Shown piece by piece: positions 47,713 through 56,546 of a stretch of 64,000 nt of DNA. A program made the translations under genes and the position numbers. Source of the stretch: Roseomonas nitratireducens. GTDB lineage: Bacteria; Pseudomonadota; Alphaproteobacteria; Acetobacterales; Acetobacteraceae. The notes under the pieces were generated by a model, which had not been told where the DNA came from, ran no database searches, and was given only the letters and a program-made list of their open reading frames with translations. The first letter of the stretch is position 1. The number at the start of each line of letters is the position of its first letter. The stretch lies in contig NZ_JAGIYZ010000001.1 in NCBI RefSeq assembly GCF_017813355.1, positions 434,001 to 498,000 of the forward strand. Reading direction: 5' to 3'.

Positions 47713-49433
47713 TGACCGATACCGGCTTCAGCGGCGAGCAGCAGGAATACCTCAAGGGCTTCATGGCCGGCGTCGAGGCGCGGCGCGGCACGCTGCTGCC
47801 CGGCGGCGGGGAGGGCGGCGCGCCGCCCGACGCGCTGCGCGCCGCGCAGGACGCGACGATCGCGCGCGGCGGCAAGCTCGTGCCGCAGGAAGACGCGAAG
47901 CGGGAGAAGCATCCGCTCGACCGCTGGGAGGAGATGGCCGCGCGCGCGGCGTCCGGCGCCTTCCCCAAGCCGATCGACGATTTCATCGGCCGCTACCACG
48001 GGCTGTTCTTCGTCGGGCCCGCGCAGGACGCCTTCATGTGCCGGCTGCGCATCCCGGGCGGGATCCTGTCCGCGCACCAGCTGGACGGCATCGCGGAGAT
48101 CGCGCGCGACTGCGCCGGCCCCTATGCCGACGTGACCACGCGCGCCAACCTGCAGCTGCGCGAGATCCCGGCCGCCCGCGGCATCGAGGTCGTCGCGCGG
48201 CTGGCCGAGCTCGGCATCATCCCGAAGGGCACCGGGGCGGACAATATCCGCAACATCACCGCGAGCCCGACGGCCGGGATCGACCCCCAGGAACTGGTCG
48301 ACACGCGCCCGCTGGTCCGCGCGCTGCACCACCACATCCTCAACACCCGCGACCTGTTCGCCCTGCCGCGCAAGTTCAACATCTCGGTCTGCGGCGGCGG
48401 CGCGGTGGAGGTGCTGGAGGAGACGAACGACATCAGCCTGCGCGCCGTCGAGACGCCGTCCGGGCTGCGCTACCGCCTCACCCTCGGCGGCATCACCGGC
48501 CACCGGGATTTCGCGCGTCCCACCGGCATCGTGGTGAAGCCGGAGGAGGCGGTGCGCGTCTGCGACGCCATCCTGCGCGTCTTCATCGCCGAGGGCGACC
48601 GGACGGACCGCAAGAAGGCGCGGCTGAAATACGTGCTGGACCGGCTGGGGATGGAAGGCTTCGTCGGCCTCGTCGAACAGCGCCTGGGCGCCGCGCTGGA
48701 ACGCGTCGCGGAAGCGGATCTTCGCCACGCGCCGCCGCCGGCCAAGCACGGGCATCTCGGCATCCATGCGCAGAAGCAGGCGGGGCTGAACTATATCGGC
48801 GTGGTCACGCCGGTCGGGCGGCTCACCCTGCCGCAGCTGCACGGCATCGCCGATGCCGCGCGGCGCTTCGGCAGCGGCACCATCCGGCTGACCGTCTGGC
48901 AGAACCTGATCCTCAGCGACATCCCCGACGCCGCCCTTTCCGCCGCCTGCGACGCCATCGCGGCGCTGGCGCTGGGCTGGCAGGCCTCCAACATCCGCGG
49001 CGGGCTCGTCGCCTGCACCGGCAATGCCGGGTGCAAGTTCGCCGCGAGCAACACCAAGCGGCACGCGGCGGAACTCGCCGCCTTCCTCGAGGCGCGCATC
49101 GCGGTCGATGCGCCGATCAACATCCACCTGACCGGCTGCCACCATTCCTGCGCGCAGCACTACATCGCCGATATCGGCCTGCTCGGCGCGAAGGTCGAGC
49201 GCGGCGAGGACCTCGTCGAGGGCTACGACCTGCATGTCGGCGGCGGTTCGGGGCCGGAGCAGAAGATCGGCCGGATGATCCTGCCCAAGGTCGCCGCCGA
49301 CGCGCTCGGTCCGGCCGTGCTGGCGCTGCTGGGTGCCTGGATGCGCGACCGCGCGCCGGGCGAGACCTTCCAGTCCTTCACCGCCCGCCATGACGACGCG
49401 GCCCTCGCCGCGCTGGCGCGGGAGGCCGCATGA
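47712..49433 (+). CDS. Siroheme-[4Fe-4S] nitrite reductase (NirA-type)
   Basis: The 573-residue enzyme has two ferredoxin-like/siroheme half repeats. Cluster ligands are Cys435 and Cys441 (CTGNAGCKF) and Cys476 and Cys480 (TGCHHSC), the C-x5-C/C-x3-C pattern of nitrite and sulfite reductases. TTRANLQLREI near 138 contacts siroheme. In this setting six-electron reduction of nitrite to ammonium is the likely reaction, though sulfite reductase activity cannot be excluded. An N-terminal FSGEQQEYLKGFMAG motif is shared with the next gene product. The start overlaps the FAD protein stop. Confidence 0.87.
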   Translation: MTDTGFSGEQQEYLKGFMAGVEARRGTLLPGGGEGGAPPDALRAAQDATIARGGKLVPQEDAKREKHPLDRWEEMAARAASGAFPKPIDDFIGRYHGLFFVGPAQDAFMCRLRIPGGILSAHQLDGIAEIARDCAGPYADVTTRANLQLREIPAARGIEVVARLAELGIIPKGTGADNIRNITASPTAGIDPQELVDTRPLVRALHHHILNTRDLFALPRKFNISVCGGGAVEVLEETNDISLRAVETPSGLRYRLTLGGITGHRDFARPTGIVVKPEEAVRVCDAILRVFIAEGDRTDRKKARLKYVLDRLGMEGFVGLVEQRLGAALERVAEADLRHAPPPAKHGHLGIHAQKQAGLNYIGVVTPVGRLTLPQLHGIADAARRFGSGTIRLTVWQNLILSDIPDAALSAACDAIAALALGWQASNIRGGLVACTGNAGCKFAASNTKRHAAELAAFLEARIAVDAPINIHLTGCHHSCAQHYIADIGLLGAKVERGEDLVEGYDLHVGGGSGPEQKIGRMILPKVAADALGPAVLALLGAWMRDRAPGETFQSFTARHDDAALAALAREAA

Positions 49434-50968
49434 ACGCCATCCTCCCCCCCGGCCTGCCGGCCGCGCCCGTGCCGCTGATCCCCGACAGCGCGCCCTTCAC
49501 CCCGGCGCAGCGCGCCTGGCTGAACGGCTTCCTCGCCGGGCTCTATGGCGGCGCGGCGGCGGTGGCGGCGAATGCCTCCCCCGGCGCCGCGCCCGCGCCG
49601 GCCGAGGAGTTCCCCTGGCACGATCCGGCTCTGGAGCTCGAGGACCGGCTGAAGCTCGCCGAGGGCCGGCCGCTCAACCGCCGCCTGATGGCCGCCATGG
49701 CGCAGCTCGATTGCGGGCAGTGCGGCTACCTGTGCCAGACCTATGCCGAGGCGCTGGCGAGCGGTGCCGAGACCTCCGCCGCGCTCTGCGTGCCGGGTGC
49801 GAAGGCGACGCAGAAGGCGCTGAAGGCGCTGCTGGCCGAAGCCCCCGCCGCTGTGCCGAAGCCCGCCGCCGCCCCGGTGCCCGCCGCGGCCGCCGGACGC
49901 CCGGTGCGCGTCGTCGCCGCCCATCGCCTGACCGGCGAGTGCTCGGCCAAGGATGTGCGGCATGTCGTGATCGACCTGGCGGACAGCGGCCTGGCCTACG
50001 AGCCGGGCGACAGCCTGTCCGTCGCCGCGCCGAACGACCCCGCGCTGGTCGAGGCCGTGCTCGCCGCCCTCGGTGCCGCCGATGACGCGGCGCTGCGCGA
50101 GGAATTGCTGCACCGGCGTGACATCGCCCGGCCGCTCGACCGCACGCTCGACCTGCTGGCGGGCGCGGCGCGGCACGCCCCGCACGCCGCCGCGCTGCGC
50201 GCGCTGGCCGATGGCGATGACGGCGCGGAACCGGCGGATGCCGACCTGCTCGACCTGCTCGCGGCCTTCCCCTCGGCGCGGCCGCCGGTCGCGGACCTGA
50301 TCGCCTCGCTGCCCGTGCTGAAGCCGCGGCTGTATTCCATCGCTTCCTCGCCGCTCGCCTGCCCGGGGCGCGTGGAACTCTGCGTCGGCGTGGTGCGGGC
50401 GGACCGGCGCGGGCGGCTGCGGGATGGCGTCGCCTCCTGCCACCTCGCCTTCCGCGCCGACGCCGCGACGCCGCTGCAGGCGCATGTGCAGACGAGCCAT
50501 TTCCGCCTGCCCGCCGATGCCGCGACGCCGGTCATCATGGTCGGGCCGGGCACCGGCATCGCGCCCTTCCGCGCCTTCCTCCAGCACCGGGAGGCGATCG
50601 GCGCGAAGGGCCGCGCCTGGCTGTTCTTCGGCGACCAGCGAAGCGCGACGGACTTCCTGTTCGGCGAGGAGATCGCGGCCTGGAAGGCGAAGGGCGTGCT
50701 GACGCAGCTCTCGCTCGCCTGGAGCCGCGACGGGCGCGACAAGGTCTATGTCCAGCACCGCATGACGGAAGCCGCGACCGACCTGTGGCGCTGGCTGCAG
50801 GACGGCGCGCATGTCTATGTCTGCGGGGACGCGTCCCGCATGGCCAAGGACGTGGACGCGGCGCTGCGCGGCATCGCGCGATCCGAAGGCGGGATGAACG
50901 CCGACCAGGCGCGGGACTGGATCGTCGCGCTGGCCCGCCAGGGCCGCTACCAGCGGGATGTCTATTGA
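49430..50968 (+). CDS. CysJ-like NADPH reductase with a four-Cys Fe-S domain
   Basis: The 512-residue protein lacks the flavodoxin domain of CysJ. Residues 24-39 carry TPAQRAWLNGFLAG, then a four-cysteine module Cys95-x2-Cys98-x3-Cys102-x17-Cys120 (DCGQCGYLCQTY...LCVPG), as in PF04060-type [4Fe-4S] domains. Residues about 150-512 are the FAD/NADP ferredoxin-reductase part: RLYSIASSP binds FAD, VGPGTGIAPFRAFLQ binds NADPH, VYVCGDASRMAKDV is near the C-terminus and RDVY is the end. It probably feeds electrons from NADPH to the NirA-type enzyme, using the Fe-S cluster instead of FMN. Confidence 0.85.
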   Translation: MNAILPPGLPAAPVPLIPDSAPFTPAQRAWLNGFLAGLYGGAAAVAANASPGAAPAPAEEFPWHDPALELEDRLKLAEGRPLNRRLMAAMAQLDCGQCGYLCQTYAEALASGAETSAALCVPGAKATQKALKALLAEAPAAVPKPAAAPVPAAAAGRPVRVVAAHRLTGECSAKDVRHVVIDLADSGLAYEPGDSLSVAAPNDPALVEAVLAALGAADDAALREELLHRRDIARPLDRTLDLLAGAARHAPHAAALRALADGDDGAEPADADLLDLLAAFPSARPPVADLIASLPVLKPRLYSIASSPLACPGRVELCVGVVRADRRGRLRDGVASCHLAFRADAATPLQAHVQTSHFRLPADAATPVIMVGPGTGIAPFRAFLQHREAIGAKGRAWLFFGDQRSATDFLFGEEIAAWKAKGVLTQLSLAWSRDGRDKVYVQHRMTEAATDLWRWLQDGAHVYVCGDASRMAKDVDAALRGIARSEGGMNADQARDWIVALARQGRYQRDVY

Positions 50969-53607
50969 TGGATGGCAGCCTCGGCGCGCGCGCCATCCGC
51001 AGCACCTGCCCCTACTGCGGCGTCGGCTGCGGCGTGGTCGCGACGCCGGACGGGCGCGGCGGTGCGACCATCGCCGGCGATGCGGACCATCCGGCCAATC
51101 GCGGGCGCCTGTGCAGCAAGGGCACCGCGCTGGGGGAAACGCTCGGCCTCGAGGACCGGCTGCTGCATCCGGAGGTCGGCGGCAAGCGCGCCACCTGGGA
51201 CGCCGCGCTGGACGCCGTCGCCGAAGGCTTTCGCCACGCCCGCGCGCGGCACGGCCCCGACGGCGTCGCGCTGTATGTCTCGGGCCAGTTGCTGACCGAG
51301 GACTACTACGCCGCCAACCGCTTCGCGAAGGGCGTGCTCGGCACCGCCAACATCGACAGCAATTCGCGCCTGTGCATGGCGAGCGCGGTCGCCGCGCACA
51401 CCCGTGCCTTCGGCGAGGATGTCGTCCCCGGGGTCTATGAGGACCTGGAACTGGCCGACACGCTGGTGCTGGTCGGCAGCAACCTCGCCTGGTGCCATCC
51501 GGTGCTGTTCCAGCGCGCGATGGCGGCGAAGGCGGCGCGCCCCGCGATGCGCATCGTCGTGGTCGATCCGCGCCGCACCGCGACCTGCGAGGGTGCCGAC
51601 CTGCACCTGCCGCTCGCGCCCGGCAGCGATGTCGCGCTGTTCGCCGCGCTGCTCGCGCATCTCGCCGATCGCGGCCTTGCCGACCAGGCCTGGCTCGACG
51701 CCCATGCGGAAGGTGCGACGGAAGCGCTCGCGGCCGCGCGCGCCATCGCGCCGCGCGCGGCCGCGCTCACCGGCCTCGATGCCGGCGTGGTCGCGCGCTT
51801 CTGCGAGATGTGGGCGGCAAGCCCGCGCACCGTCACGCTCTGGAGCCAGGGCGTGAACCAGTCGAGCGCGGGCACCGACAAGGCCAACGCCATCATCAAC
51901 TGCCACCTGCTGACCGGCCGCATCGGCGTGCCCGGCGCTGGCCCCTTCAGCGTCACCGGCCAGCCCAACGCGATGGGGGGGCGGGAGACCGGCGCGCTGG
52001 CCACCATGCTCGCGGGCCATCTGCGCTTCGACGTGCCGGAGGAACACGCGGCCCTCGCCCGCTTCTGGCAGGCGCCGGCGCTGCCGACGAAGCCTGGGCT
52101 CAAGGCGACGCAATTGTTCGCGGCCCTCGGGGCGGGGCGGATCGGCGCGCTCTGGGTGATGGCGACGAACCCCGCCGTGTCGCTGCCCGATGGCGACGCG
52201 GTGCGCGACGCGCTGGCGCGCGCGCCCTTCCTCGTCGTCTCGGAGGTCACGCGCCGCTCCGACAGCGCCGCCTTCGCCCATGTGCGCCTGCCCGCCCTCG
52301 CCTGGGGGGAGAAGGACGGCACGGTGACGAACAGCGAGCGCGTCATCAGCCGCCAGCGCGCCTTCCTTCCGCCGCCGGGGGAAGCACGGCCGGAATGGTG
52401 GATCATCGGCCAGGTCGCGCGGCGGCTCGGCGCGCCGGGCTTCGCCTGGGACGGGCCGGCCGCGGTGTTCCGGGAACATGCGGCGGTGACGGGCCTCGCG
52501 CGCCCTGCCGCGCGCGCCTTCGACATCTCGGGCCTCGCCGGCATGTCCGATGCCGACTACGCGGCGCTGCCGCCGACGCGCTGGCCTGTGCCGGCTGCCG
52601 GCACCGCGCCCACGCGCTTCTTCGCCGCCGGCGGCACGCTCGCCCCCCGCGCGCGGCTGGTGCCCACGCCCTTCCGCGCGCCGGTCGAGGATGTCTCCGC
52701 GGAGTACCCGCTGCGGCTGCTGACCGGGCGGCTGCGCGACCAGTGGCACATGATGACGCGCACCGGCACCGTGCCGCGCCTGATGGCGCACAGCCCGGAA
52801 CCGGTCCTGACGCTGCACCCCGGGGATGCGGGCGGGCTCGAGGCCGGCGCGCTGGTCGAGGCGACCTCCGCGCGCGGCCGCGCGGTTTTCCGCCTCGCGC
52901 TCGATGACGCGCAGCGGCGCGGCACCGCCTTCGCGCCGATGCACTGGACGGCGCAGCTCGCCCCCGCCGCGCGCGTGAACGCGCTGGTCGCGCCGCATGC
53001 CGACCCGGTCAGCTTCCAGCCGGAACTGAAGAACGCGGCGATCCGCATCGCGCCCTTCGAAGCCGCCTGGCACGCCTTCCTGCTCGCGCCCCGTCGCCTG
53101 CCGGCGGACATCGCGCCCTTCTGCGCGGCGATCCCGCTCGAAGGCGGCGCCTGGCGGCACGAACTCGCGGGGAACGACGCGCCGGACGCGGCCTTCGCGC
53201 GGCTGCGCGGCCTGGTCGCGGCGGACGGCGCCGCCTGGCAGGTGATGGAGGATCCCGCGATCGGCCTGCATCGCGCCGCGGCGCTGCGGGATGGCAGGCT
53301 GGCGGGCGCGGTGCTGCTCGGCCCGGATGCCGCCCTGCCGCCGCGCGCCTGGCTCGCCGCGCTGATGGCGGGCGAGGGGCCGCTCGCGCCGGGCGAACGC
53401 GCCGCGCTGCTCGCCGGCCGCCAGCCGGGCGGGCCGCCGCCGTCCCCGCTGGTCTGCGCCTGCCATGGCGTGACGGCGGCGACGATCCTCGGCTGCGGCG
53501 CGCGCGACGTGGCCGGCGCGGGGGAGGCGACGCGCGCGGGCACCGGCTGCGGTTCCTGCCGGCCGGAGATCGCGACGCTGCTCGCCCGCCTGCCGGAGGA
53601 TGCGTGA
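50968..53607 (+). CDS. nasA: Assimilatory nitrate reductase, molybdopterin subunit
   Basis: The 879-residue enzyme reduces nitrate to nitrite. An N-terminal [4Fe-4S] is bound by Cys14, Cys17, Cys21 and Cys49 (CPYCGVGC...LCSKG). Molybdopterin domains follow with SNSRLCMASAV near 131 holding the molybdenum-ligand Cys, GVNQSSAGTDKANA, and GPFSVTGQPNAMGGRE near 325. The C-terminus is a BFD-type [2Fe-2S] domain with Cys830, Cys832, Cys861 and Cys864. That module is the entry point for electrons from a flavoprotein. The start codon overlaps the stop of the reductase gene (TGATG). Confidence 0.93.
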   Translation: MDGSLGARAIRSTCPYCGVGCGVVATPDGRGGATIAGDADHPANRGRLCSKGTALGETLGLEDRLLHPEVGGKRATWDAALDAVAEGFRHARARHGPDGVALYVSGQLLTEDYYAANRFAKGVLGTANIDSNSRLCMASAVAAHTRAFGEDVVPGVYEDLELADTLVLVGSNLAWCHPVLFQRAMAAKAARPAMRIVVVDPRRTATCEGADLHLPLAPGSDVALFAALLAHLADRGLADQAWLDAHAEGATEALAAARAIAPRAAALTGLDAGVVARFCEMWAASPRTVTLWSQGVNQSSAGTDKANAIINCHLLTGRIGVPGAGPFSVTGQPNAMGGRETGALATMLAGHLRFDVPEEHAALARFWQAPALPTKPGLKATQLFAALGAGRIGALWVMATNPAVSLPDGDAVRDALARAPFLVVSEVTRRSDSAAFAHVRLPALAWGEKDGTVTNSERVISRQRAFLPPPGEARPEWWIIGQVARRLGAPGFAWDGPAAVFREHAAVTGLARPAARAFDISGLAGMSDADYAALPPTRWPVPAAGTAPTRFFAAGGTLAPRARLVPTPFRAPVEDVSAEYPLRLLTGRLRDQWHMMTRTGTVPRLMAHSPEPVLTLHPGDAGGLEAGALVEATSARGRAVFRLALDDAQRRGTAFAPMHWTAQLAPAARVNALVAPHADPVSFQPELKNAAIRIAPFEAAWHAFLLAPRRLPADIAPFCAAIPLEGGAWRHELAGNDAPDAAFARLRGLVAADGAAWQVMEDPAIGLHRAAALRDGRLAGAVLLGPDAALPPRAWLAALMAGEGPLAPGERAALLAGRQPGGPPPSPLVCACHGVTAATILGCGARDVAGAGEATRAGTGCGSCRPEIATLLARLPEDA

Positions 53608-54980
53608 TGCGCCACTTCCCCGCCTTCCTCGACCTTGCCGGCCGCACCGTGCTCCTGGTCGGCGACGGGGAGGCGATCGCACGCAAGGCCGAACCCCTGC
53701 GCCGCGCGGGCGCCGTGCTGCGGCAGGCGCCCCGCTTCGCGCCCGCGCTGCTCGACGGCGTCGCGCTCGCGGTGGGATCCGACGCGCCGGAGGAGGATCT
53801 GCGCGCGCTGTCGGCCGAGGCGCAGCGTCGCGGCATTCCGGTCAACATCGTCGACCGCACGGAGCTCTGCTCCTTCATCACGCCGGCGATCATCGACCGC
53901 GACCCGGTGACGATCGCGATTTCCACCGGCGGCGCGGCGCCGACGCTCGCGCGCATGGTGCGGCAGAGGATCGAGACGGTGCTGCCGCCGCGCCTCGGCG
54001 CGCTGGCCGCGCTGGCCGCGCGCTTCCAGGCGCTGGTGCGCCGCGCGCTGCCCGATCTGCCGGCGCGGCGCCGCTTCCTCGATGCCGCGCTGGCGGGCAA
54101 GCCGGGCGACCTCGCCCTGGCCGGGCGCGAGGCGGAGGCCGAGGCCGCCTTCGCCGCGGCACTCGGCACGGCGGATGCGCGGCCGGCCGGGCGCGTCTTC
54201 CTGGTCGGCGCGGGGCCCGGCGCAGCCGACCTGCTGACGTTGCGCGCGCTGCGCCTGCTGGGGGAGGCGGATGTCATCGTGCATGACCGCCTCGTCTCCG
54301 ACGACGTGCTGGACATGGCGCGGCGCGATGCGGAGCGGATCTTCGTGGGCAAGGCGCGCGCCAATCACTGCCTGCCGCAGGAGGAGATCAACGCGCTGCT
54401 GGTCCGCCTGGCGCGGGAGGGCAAGCGCGTCGTGCGGCTGAAGGGCGGGGATCCCTTCGTCTTCGGCCGCGGCGGTGAGGAAGCCGCCGCCCTCGCCGAG
54501 GCCGGCATCGCGCATGAGGTCGTCCCCGGCATCACGGCCGCGCTCGCCTGCGCGGCGGATGCGGGCATTCCGCTGACGCACCGCGCGGCGGCGCGCGCGC
54601 TGACGCTGGTCACCGGCCATACGCGGGACGGGCGGCTCGACCTCGATTTCGCGGCGCTGGCGCGGCCCGGTCAGACGCTCGCGGTCTACATGGGCGCGGC
54701 GACGCTGCCGGACCTTGTCGCGGGGCTGGTCGGCGCGGGGCGGGATCCGTCCACGCCCGCCGCGATGGTCGAGGATGGCGGCACCGGCGCTTCCCGGCGG
54801 CTGGAGGCGACGCTCGCGACCCTGCCGGCGGCGGCGCGTGGCTGGGCCTCGGGCCGGCCGGCGCTGATCCTGGTGGGGGAGGTGGTCGGCCTCGCGCCGG
54901 GCGCGGCCGGCGAGGCCGCGGCGGCGGCCTTGCCCCGCGCGCGGGCCGCCTGGCCGGCGATGGCCGCCGCGCCCGGCTAG
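53604..54980 (+). CDS. cysG: Siroheme synthase
   Basis: The 458-residue trifunctional protein has an N-terminal precorrin-2 dehydrogenase/ferrochelatase domain (about 1-205; LLVGDGEAIARKAE, ISTGGAAPTLARMVR) and a C-terminal uroporphyrinogen-III methyltransferase domain (about 195-445; VFLVGAGPGAADLLTLRALR, RLKGGDPFVFGRGGEE). The dinucleotide motif reads G-D-G rather than the usual G-G-G. It makes the siroheme cofactor of the nitrite reductase encoded upstream. GTG 53604 overlaps the nasA stop; ATG 53607 is an alternative start. Confidence 0.94.
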   Translation: MMRHFPAFLDLAGRTVLLVGDGEAIARKAEPLRRAGAVLRQAPRFAPALLDGVALAVGSDAPEEDLRALSAEAQRRGIPVNIVDRTELCSFITPAIIDRDPVTIAISTGGAAPTLARMVRQRIETVLPPRLGALAALAARFQALVRRALPDLPARRRFLDAALAGKPGDLALAGREAEAEAAFAAALGTADARPAGRVFLVGAGPGAADLLTLRALRLLGEADVIVHDRLVSDDVLDMARRDAERIFVGKARANHCLPQEEINALLVRLAREGKRVVRLKGGDPFVFGRGGEEAAALAEAGIAHEVVPGITAALACAADAGIPLTHRAAARALTLVTGHTRDGRLDLDFAALARPGQTLAVYMGAATLPDLVAGLVGAGRDPSTPAAMVEDGGTGASRRLEATLATLPAAARGWASGRPALILVGEVVGLAPGAAGEAAAAALPRARAAWPAMAAAPG

Positions 54981-55027
54981 GGACGTTTCCGTTCGCCGTG
55001 GCGCACGGTCACGTCTCTGGATCATTG

Positions 55028-55055
55028 TCCGTTCGAACGAGCCCGCTCGAACGGA
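55028..55055. terminator. Inverted repeat closing the nitrate operon
   Basis: TCCGTTCGA (55028-55036) pairs perfectly with TCGAACGGA (55047-55055). It lies 48 bases past the cysG stop and just before the convergent GlcG-like gene, so it can serve as a bidirectional end. There is no T-tract. Confidence 0.5.
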
Positions 55056-55077
55056 TGATGCCCGGGGGCCGCGCCGG

Positions 55078-55545
55078 TCAGGCCGGGTCGCCGGTATCCG
55101 GCGCGAGGCTCGCCGCCTCGATCCCGGCGATGCAGCATTCCTCGTCCTTGGGGGAGGCATCGCCGCTGATGCCCACGGCGCCGAGCAGGACGTTGTTCGC
55201 GTCGCGCACCAGCACGCCGCCCGGCACCGGCACGGCGCGGCCGCCCGTCAGGTCCGACAGCGCGTTCGTGAAGCCCGGCACCGCCTGGGCGCGGCGGGCG
55301 AGTTCGCGCGTGCCGAAGCCCATCGCCAGCGCGCCGAAAGCCTTCCCGGTCGCGATCTCGGGGCGGAGGATGGAGGCGCCGTCCTCTCGCTTCGCGACCT
55401 TCAGCTGGCCGCCGGCATCGAGCACGACGACGCAGAGCGGCAGCAGCCCGAGCGCGCGGCCCTTGGCAAGGGCGGCGTCCGCGATGGTCTCGGCCTGGGC
55501 GAGGGTGAGGCCGTTGATGGCGGCGGGATGGGCGGGCTGGGGCAT
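55078..55545 (-). CDS. GlcG/HbpS-family protein (DUF336)
   Basis: The 155-residue protein matches the GlcG/HbpS haem-binding-type family: INGLTLAQAETIADAALAKG, LCVVVLDAGGQLKVAKREDG, and ALSDLTGGRAVPVPGGVLV with VGISGDASPKDEEC. Members bind haem or sit beside glycolate and diol enzymes as poorly defined accessory factors. ATG 55545 is chosen because the family begins there; the frame to 55653 adds an unrelated extension. No haem or glycolate gene is adjacent. Confidence 0.8.
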   Translation of the reverse strand: MPQPAHPAAINGLTLAQAETIADAALAKGRALGLLPLCVVVLDAGGQLKVAKREDGASILRPEIATGKAFGALAMGFGTRELARRAQAVPGFTNALSDLTGGRAVPVPGGVLVRDANNVLLGAVGISGDASPKDEECCIAGIEAASLAPDTGDPA

Positions 55546-55582
55546 GGGATGAGTCCTGTCGAAGGCGGCGCGGGATAGGCGC

Positions 55583-55822
55583 TCAGCGCCGGCGTGTCGA
55601 GCGCTCCCGTCGGCAGAGGTCTTCGCAGGGCTGTCCGTCGCGGTCGCGGTCAAGACGCAGAAGCCCGCAGACGCGGTAGTGGAATTCCGCCTCGGCGCAG
55701 CTCGTCATCTGCGTGCAGTATCGCTTTTCCCCGCAGCGCCATGACGTCTGCGCCGGCGGCGCCTGGGCGAATGCCGGCGTGGCGGCGAGCAGCAGCGCAA
55801 CGAGGGTCCAGCGCGACATCAC
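55583..55822 (-). CDS. Small exported Excalibur-domain protein
   Basis: The 79-residue protein has a signal peptide (WTLVALLLAATPAFAQ) and a short mature part with five or six cysteines, ending in LDRDRDGQPCEDLC. The D-x-D-x-D-G-x-x-C-E pattern is the Excalibur calcium-binding motif found at the ends of secreted nucleases and in small stand-alone proteins. Disulfides are likely (SWRCGEKRYCTQMTSC). The start may be either of two adjacent ATGs (55822 or 55819). Function is unknown beyond probable calcium binding. Confidence 0.75.
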   Translation of the reverse strand: MMSRWTLVALLLAATPAFAQAPPAQTSWRCGEKRYCTQMTSCAEAEFHYRVCGLLRLDRDRDGQPCEDLCRRERSTRRR

Positions 55823-55897
55823 GAAAACGTTAGGCCACGCTGCGCGCCTTGCCTATCCGGCTTGGGCCCCGCCGCGCCCCGTGCCAGAACGGCGCCC

Positions 55898-56500
55898 ATG
55901 CCCCCCCAGGACCGCCGCGCCCCCCGCCCCGCCGGCCGGCCCCCCGATGCCGCGCGGCTGCGGGAGGCGGCGCTCAACCACCTCGCCCGCTTCGCCGCCA
56001 CCGAGGTCGCGCTGCGCCGGGTGCTGGAACGCCGCGTGGACCGCTGGGCCCGCGCCGCCGAGGCCGAGGGCCAGGACCGCGACATGATCGCCGCCGCCGC
56101 CGCATCCGCCCGCGCCGCCGCGGCCGAGGTCGCCCGCGCCATGGTCGCCGCCGGCGCGGTGGACGACGCCGCCTTCGCCGAGAGCCGCGCCCGGCGCCTC
56201 GCCCGCGCCGGGCGGTCGCGCCGCGCCATCGCCGCGCATCTCGCCGCCAAGGGCGTCGCCCCCGAGACCGCCGGCGCCGCCCTGCCCGAGGATGCGGAGG
56301 CCGAACTGGCCGCCGCGCTGGCCTTCTGCCGCCGCCGCCGCATCGGCCCCTTCGCCCGCGCGACGGAGGATGCGGAGGCGCGGCGCCGCGCGCTCGCCGC
56401 CATGGCGCGCGGCGGCTATCCGCACGGCCTCGCCCGCCAGGCGCTGGCGATGGACCCGGACGAGGCGGAGGAGCGGCTGCTCGCCGCGCGGCGCGGATGA
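55898..56500 (+). CDS. recX: Regulatory protein RecX
   Basis: The 200-residue, highly basic, helical protein fits RecX: AALNHLARFAATEVALRRVLERRV, AAGAVDDAAFAESRARRLARAG, and the C-terminal repeat RRALAAMARGGYPHGLARQAL. RecX caps RecA filaments and limits recombination. recA is not in this window. ATG 55898 is chosen over an upstream TTG at 55862. Alanine-rich composition makes the family call less sharp than usual, but the three-helix repeat order is right. Confidence 0.8.
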   Translation: MPPQDRRAPRPAGRPPDAARLREAALNHLARFAATEVALRRVLERRVDRWARAAEAEGQDRDMIAAAAASARAAAAEVARAMVAAGAVDDAAFAESRARRLARAGRSRRAIAAHLAAKGVAPETAGAALPEDAEAELAAALAFCRRRRIGPFARATEDAEARRRALAAMARGGYPHGLARQALAMDPDEAEERLLAARRG

Positions 56501-56546
56501 GGGCCAGCGGCTTCGCGCGCGCGACGCGCCACGGGACCACGTCGCC

